A DNA stretch of 64,000 nucleotides, taken from contig DATJJY010000156.1 of assembly GCA_035491895.1 (NCBI GenBank), forward strand, positions 1-64,000, written 5' to 3'. Source of the DNA: DASTHG01 sp035491895 (lineage in GTDB: Bacteria > Gemmatimonadota > Gemmatimonadetes > Gemmatimonadales > GWC2-71-9). The translations under genes were made by a program, and so were the position numbers. Under the pieces are notes generated by a model. It saw only the letters and a program-made list of their open reading frames with translations, was not told the origin of the DNA and did not search any database. Shown piece after piece: positions 62,256 to 64,000 of this stretch (positions are counted from its first letter, which is position 1; each line of letters opens with the position of its first letter).

Positions 62256-64000
62256 TGTCGATCGAGCTCAAGTCGCCGGTCAAGTTCCTGAAGGGAGTCG
62301 GCCCGAAGCGCGCCGAGGCGTTGGCCCGGCTCGGGATCCGGAGTGTCGGCGACCTCCTCTATCACGCCCCGCACCGCTATCTCGACGCCACGAGCGTAAC
62401 GCCGCTCGCCAAGGCGCGAGTGGGAGACGAGGTCACGGGCGTCGGTCGTGTGCGCTCGACGGGGATCCTTCCGACACGGCGTGGGCTGCGTGTCTTCCGG
62501 GCGCTGCTGCAGGACGAATCCGGGGTGCTCGAGTGCGCGTGGCCCGGGCAACCGTTTCTCGAGCGCACCATCCGGCAGGGGCAGTTGCTCCTCGTGACCG
62601 GACCGGTCCGCTATTACCACGGACGTCAGCTGGTGCCGCGTGAATTCCTCATCCTCGCCGACCCCGATGAACCCGGTCCGCAGGAGGGAGGCGACCGCGG
62701 GCTCATCCTCCCGATCTATCCGGCGACCGAGGGACTGTCGCACAAACAGATCCGCGCCCTCGTCCAGCAGCACCTCGACGCACTGCTCGCACTGGTCAAG
62801 GACCCTCAGCCTCCCACTCGCCGGGCGGGGCTCCGCCTTCCGGATCTGCGGGCGGCGTTGGCGGCGGTACATCGTCCCGGCAGCGTCGCGGAGGCGGAGT
62901 CGGGGCGGCGCCGCCTGGCGTTCGACGAGTTCTTCGATCAGCAGCTCGTGCAGGCGCGGGCGCGCTTCCTCGCCAAGCGGGCGCGGGCGGGGATCCGATT
63001 CACGCTGCGGCACGAGCTGACGACACGGTTGAAGGACGCACTACCGTTCGAGCTCACGTCCGACCAGAAGCGCGCGATTCGTGAGATCATGGACGATATG
63101 ACGGCCCCCGAGCGCATGCATCGCCTCCTCATGGGAGATGTCGGCACCGGAAAGACGGTCGTCGCGCTGTTCGCGATGCTTCTCGCGGTGGAGAACGGAT
63201 ACCAGGCCGCGATGATGGCCCCCACAGAGTTGCTCGCGGAGCAGCACGCCGCCACCCTCACGCGTCTGCTCGCCCCGCTCGAGCTGCGCCCCGAGCTGCT
63301 GCTCGGCCGGGGAACGGCGGCGGAGAAGGCGGCGATCCGGGCGCGACTCGCGAGCGGTGCGTCGCGCGTCGTGGTCGGTACCCACGCGCTGATCCAGGAG
63401 TCGGTGGCGTTTCAACGACTCGGTCTCGCCGTCGTGGACGAGCAGCACCGCTTCGGGGTGGAGCAGCGCGCCGCGCTCGCCGAGAAGGGTGATGCGCCCG
63501 ACGTTCTGCTCCTGACCGCCACGCCGATCCCGCGATCCCTCGCGCTGACGCTGTACGGCGATCTCGACGTCACGACCATCGCGCAGCGCCCGCCGGGGCG
63601 GGGAACAATCAAGACCGCGCTGCGCACCGAGGCGGCGCGCGCCAAGATCTACGAATTCATCCGCTCCGAATGCGCCGCCGGGAGGCAGGCGTACGTTCTC
63701 TATCCGGTGATCGACGAATCCGAGAAGGCGGATCTGAAGGCGGCGACGACGATGGCCGAGAAGCTCGCCAAGGTGTTCGCCGAATTCCGGGTCGGGCTGG
63801 TGCACGGCCGGCTCAAGGCCGACGTGCGGGACGAGGAGATGCGGGCATTCCGCGACAACGCGATCGCGATTCTCGTCGCGACGAGTGTGATCGAGGTGGG
63901 GATCGACGTCCCCAACGCGACGGTGATGCTGATCGAGCACGCCGAGCGCTTCGGGCTGGCGCAGCTGCACCAGCTGCGGGGTCGGGTGGGGCGCGGCAGC
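62255..64000 (+). CDS. recG: ATP-dependent DNA helicase RecG (3' end outside window)
   Basis: Partial, 582 residues so far of about 690-700 expected. An N-terminal wedge/OB domain (VKFLKGVGPKRAEALARLGI, DLLYHAPHRYLD) is followed by the helicase: GDVGTGKT at 294-301, APTELLAEQH, DEQHRFG at 395-401, LLTATPIPRSL, VLYPVIDESEK, and motif VI region QLRGRVGRG at the edge. It remodels stalled forks and branched DNA. ATG start overlapping the ftsY stop by 1 bp. Confidence 0.97.
   Translation, partial: MSIELKSPVKFLKGVGPKRAEALARLGIRSVGDLLYHAPHRYLDATSVTPLAKARVGDEVTGVGRVRSTGILPTRRGLRVFRALLQDESGVLECAWPGQPFLERTIRQGQLLLVTGPVRYYHGRQLVPREFLILADPDEPGPQEGGDRGLILPIYPATEGLSHKQIRALVQQHLDALLALVKDPQPPTRRAGLRLPDLRAALAAVHRPGSVAEAESGRRRLAFDEFFDQQLVQARARFLAKRARAGIRFTLRHELTTRLKDALPFELTSDQKRAIREIMDDMTAPERMHRLLMGDVGTGKTVVALFAMLLAVENGYQAAMMAPTELLAEQHAATLTRLLAPLELRPELLLGRGTAAEKAAIRARLASGASRVVVGTHALIQESVAFQRLGLAVVDEQHRFGVEQRAALAEKGDAPDVLLLTATPIPRSLALTLYGDLDVTTIAQRPPGRGTIKTALRTEAARAKIYEFIRSECAAGRQAYVLYPVIDESEKADLKAATTMAEKLAKVFAEFRVGLVHGRLKADVRDEEMRAFRDNAIAILVATSVIEVGIDVPNATVMLIEHAERFGLAQLHQLRGRVGRGS

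Overview
This window is high-GC bacterial chromosome with tightly packed genes. Most neighbours overlap by 4-17 bp (ATGA/GTGA junctions), and GTG or TTG starts are common. The gene set is core cell division, cell wall, tRNA and chemotaxis genes, with large TPR and DUF4388 (PATAN) proteins, an MglA/MglB polarity module and a mucopeptide pathway that looks meso-DAP type. My best guess is a member of Gemmatimonadota or a relative such as Acidobacteriota. This is inferred from gene style, not from a search. I see no insertion sequence, phage or CRISPR array.

Layout. (1) 1-4700, minus strand: the 5' two-thirds or so of a giant exported protein with BACON-like, PPC-like, FN3-like and about nine Ig-like repeat units; it runs off the left edge. 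(2) 4862-9145: tRNA-Met(CAT) with its own promoter, then a 1344-residue hybrid sensor histidine kinase. (3) 9201-9803, minus: a flavin-reductase-like protein, divergent from what follows. (4) 9826-22751, plus: tilS, hpt, ftsH, folP, cdaA, then after a short promoter gap yggS, divIVA, purine nucleoside phosphorylase, ileS, dksA-like, lspA and rluD. yggS-divIVA-ileS-lspA-rluD is the set that in many bacteria lies just downstream of ftsZ. (5) 22744-40046, plus: an uninterrupted chemosensory and polarity cluster, in order cheW, cheY, cheA, cheC, TPR, DUF4388-TPR, TPR-roadblock, two roadblock/MglB-like genes, mglA, a protein with two tandem DnaA-like AAA+ modules, DUF4388-TPR, cheR, cheD, cheB, cheW, cheW, TPR. 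(6) 40061-42426: a strong promoter, a small membrane protein, tRNA-Val(TAC), an exported TPR protein, tRNA-Asp(GTC) with promoter, and a strong terminator. (7) 42426-57671: a dcw cluster (rsmH, ftsL, ftsI, murE, murF, mraY, murD, ftsW, murG, murC, ftsQ, ftsA, ftsZ) lacking mraZ, murB and ddl. (8) 57671-64000: an M23 peptidase, a HisA-like enzyme, a VWA-like membrane protein, ftsY and a partial recG.

How it works together. Region 7 makes and polymerises peptidoglycan precursor at the septum. Regions 4 and 8 add envelope and translation functions (FtsH, LspA, c-di-AMP synthesis, FtsY, M23 hydrolase). Region 5 looks like a complete signalling relay without its own chemoreceptor: CheA/CheW/CheY with CheR, CheB, CheC and CheD adaptation, physically joined to an MglA GTPase and roadblock partners that in other bacteria set cell polarity for type IV pili or gliding. 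The most novel element is the double DnaA-like ATPase between mglA and cheR. It has two full AAA+ modules and no DnaA DNA-binding domain, so it is more likely a polarity or assembly ATPase than a replication initiator. The second clear oddity is an isoleucyl-tRNA synthetase whose HIGH signature reads GIHH.
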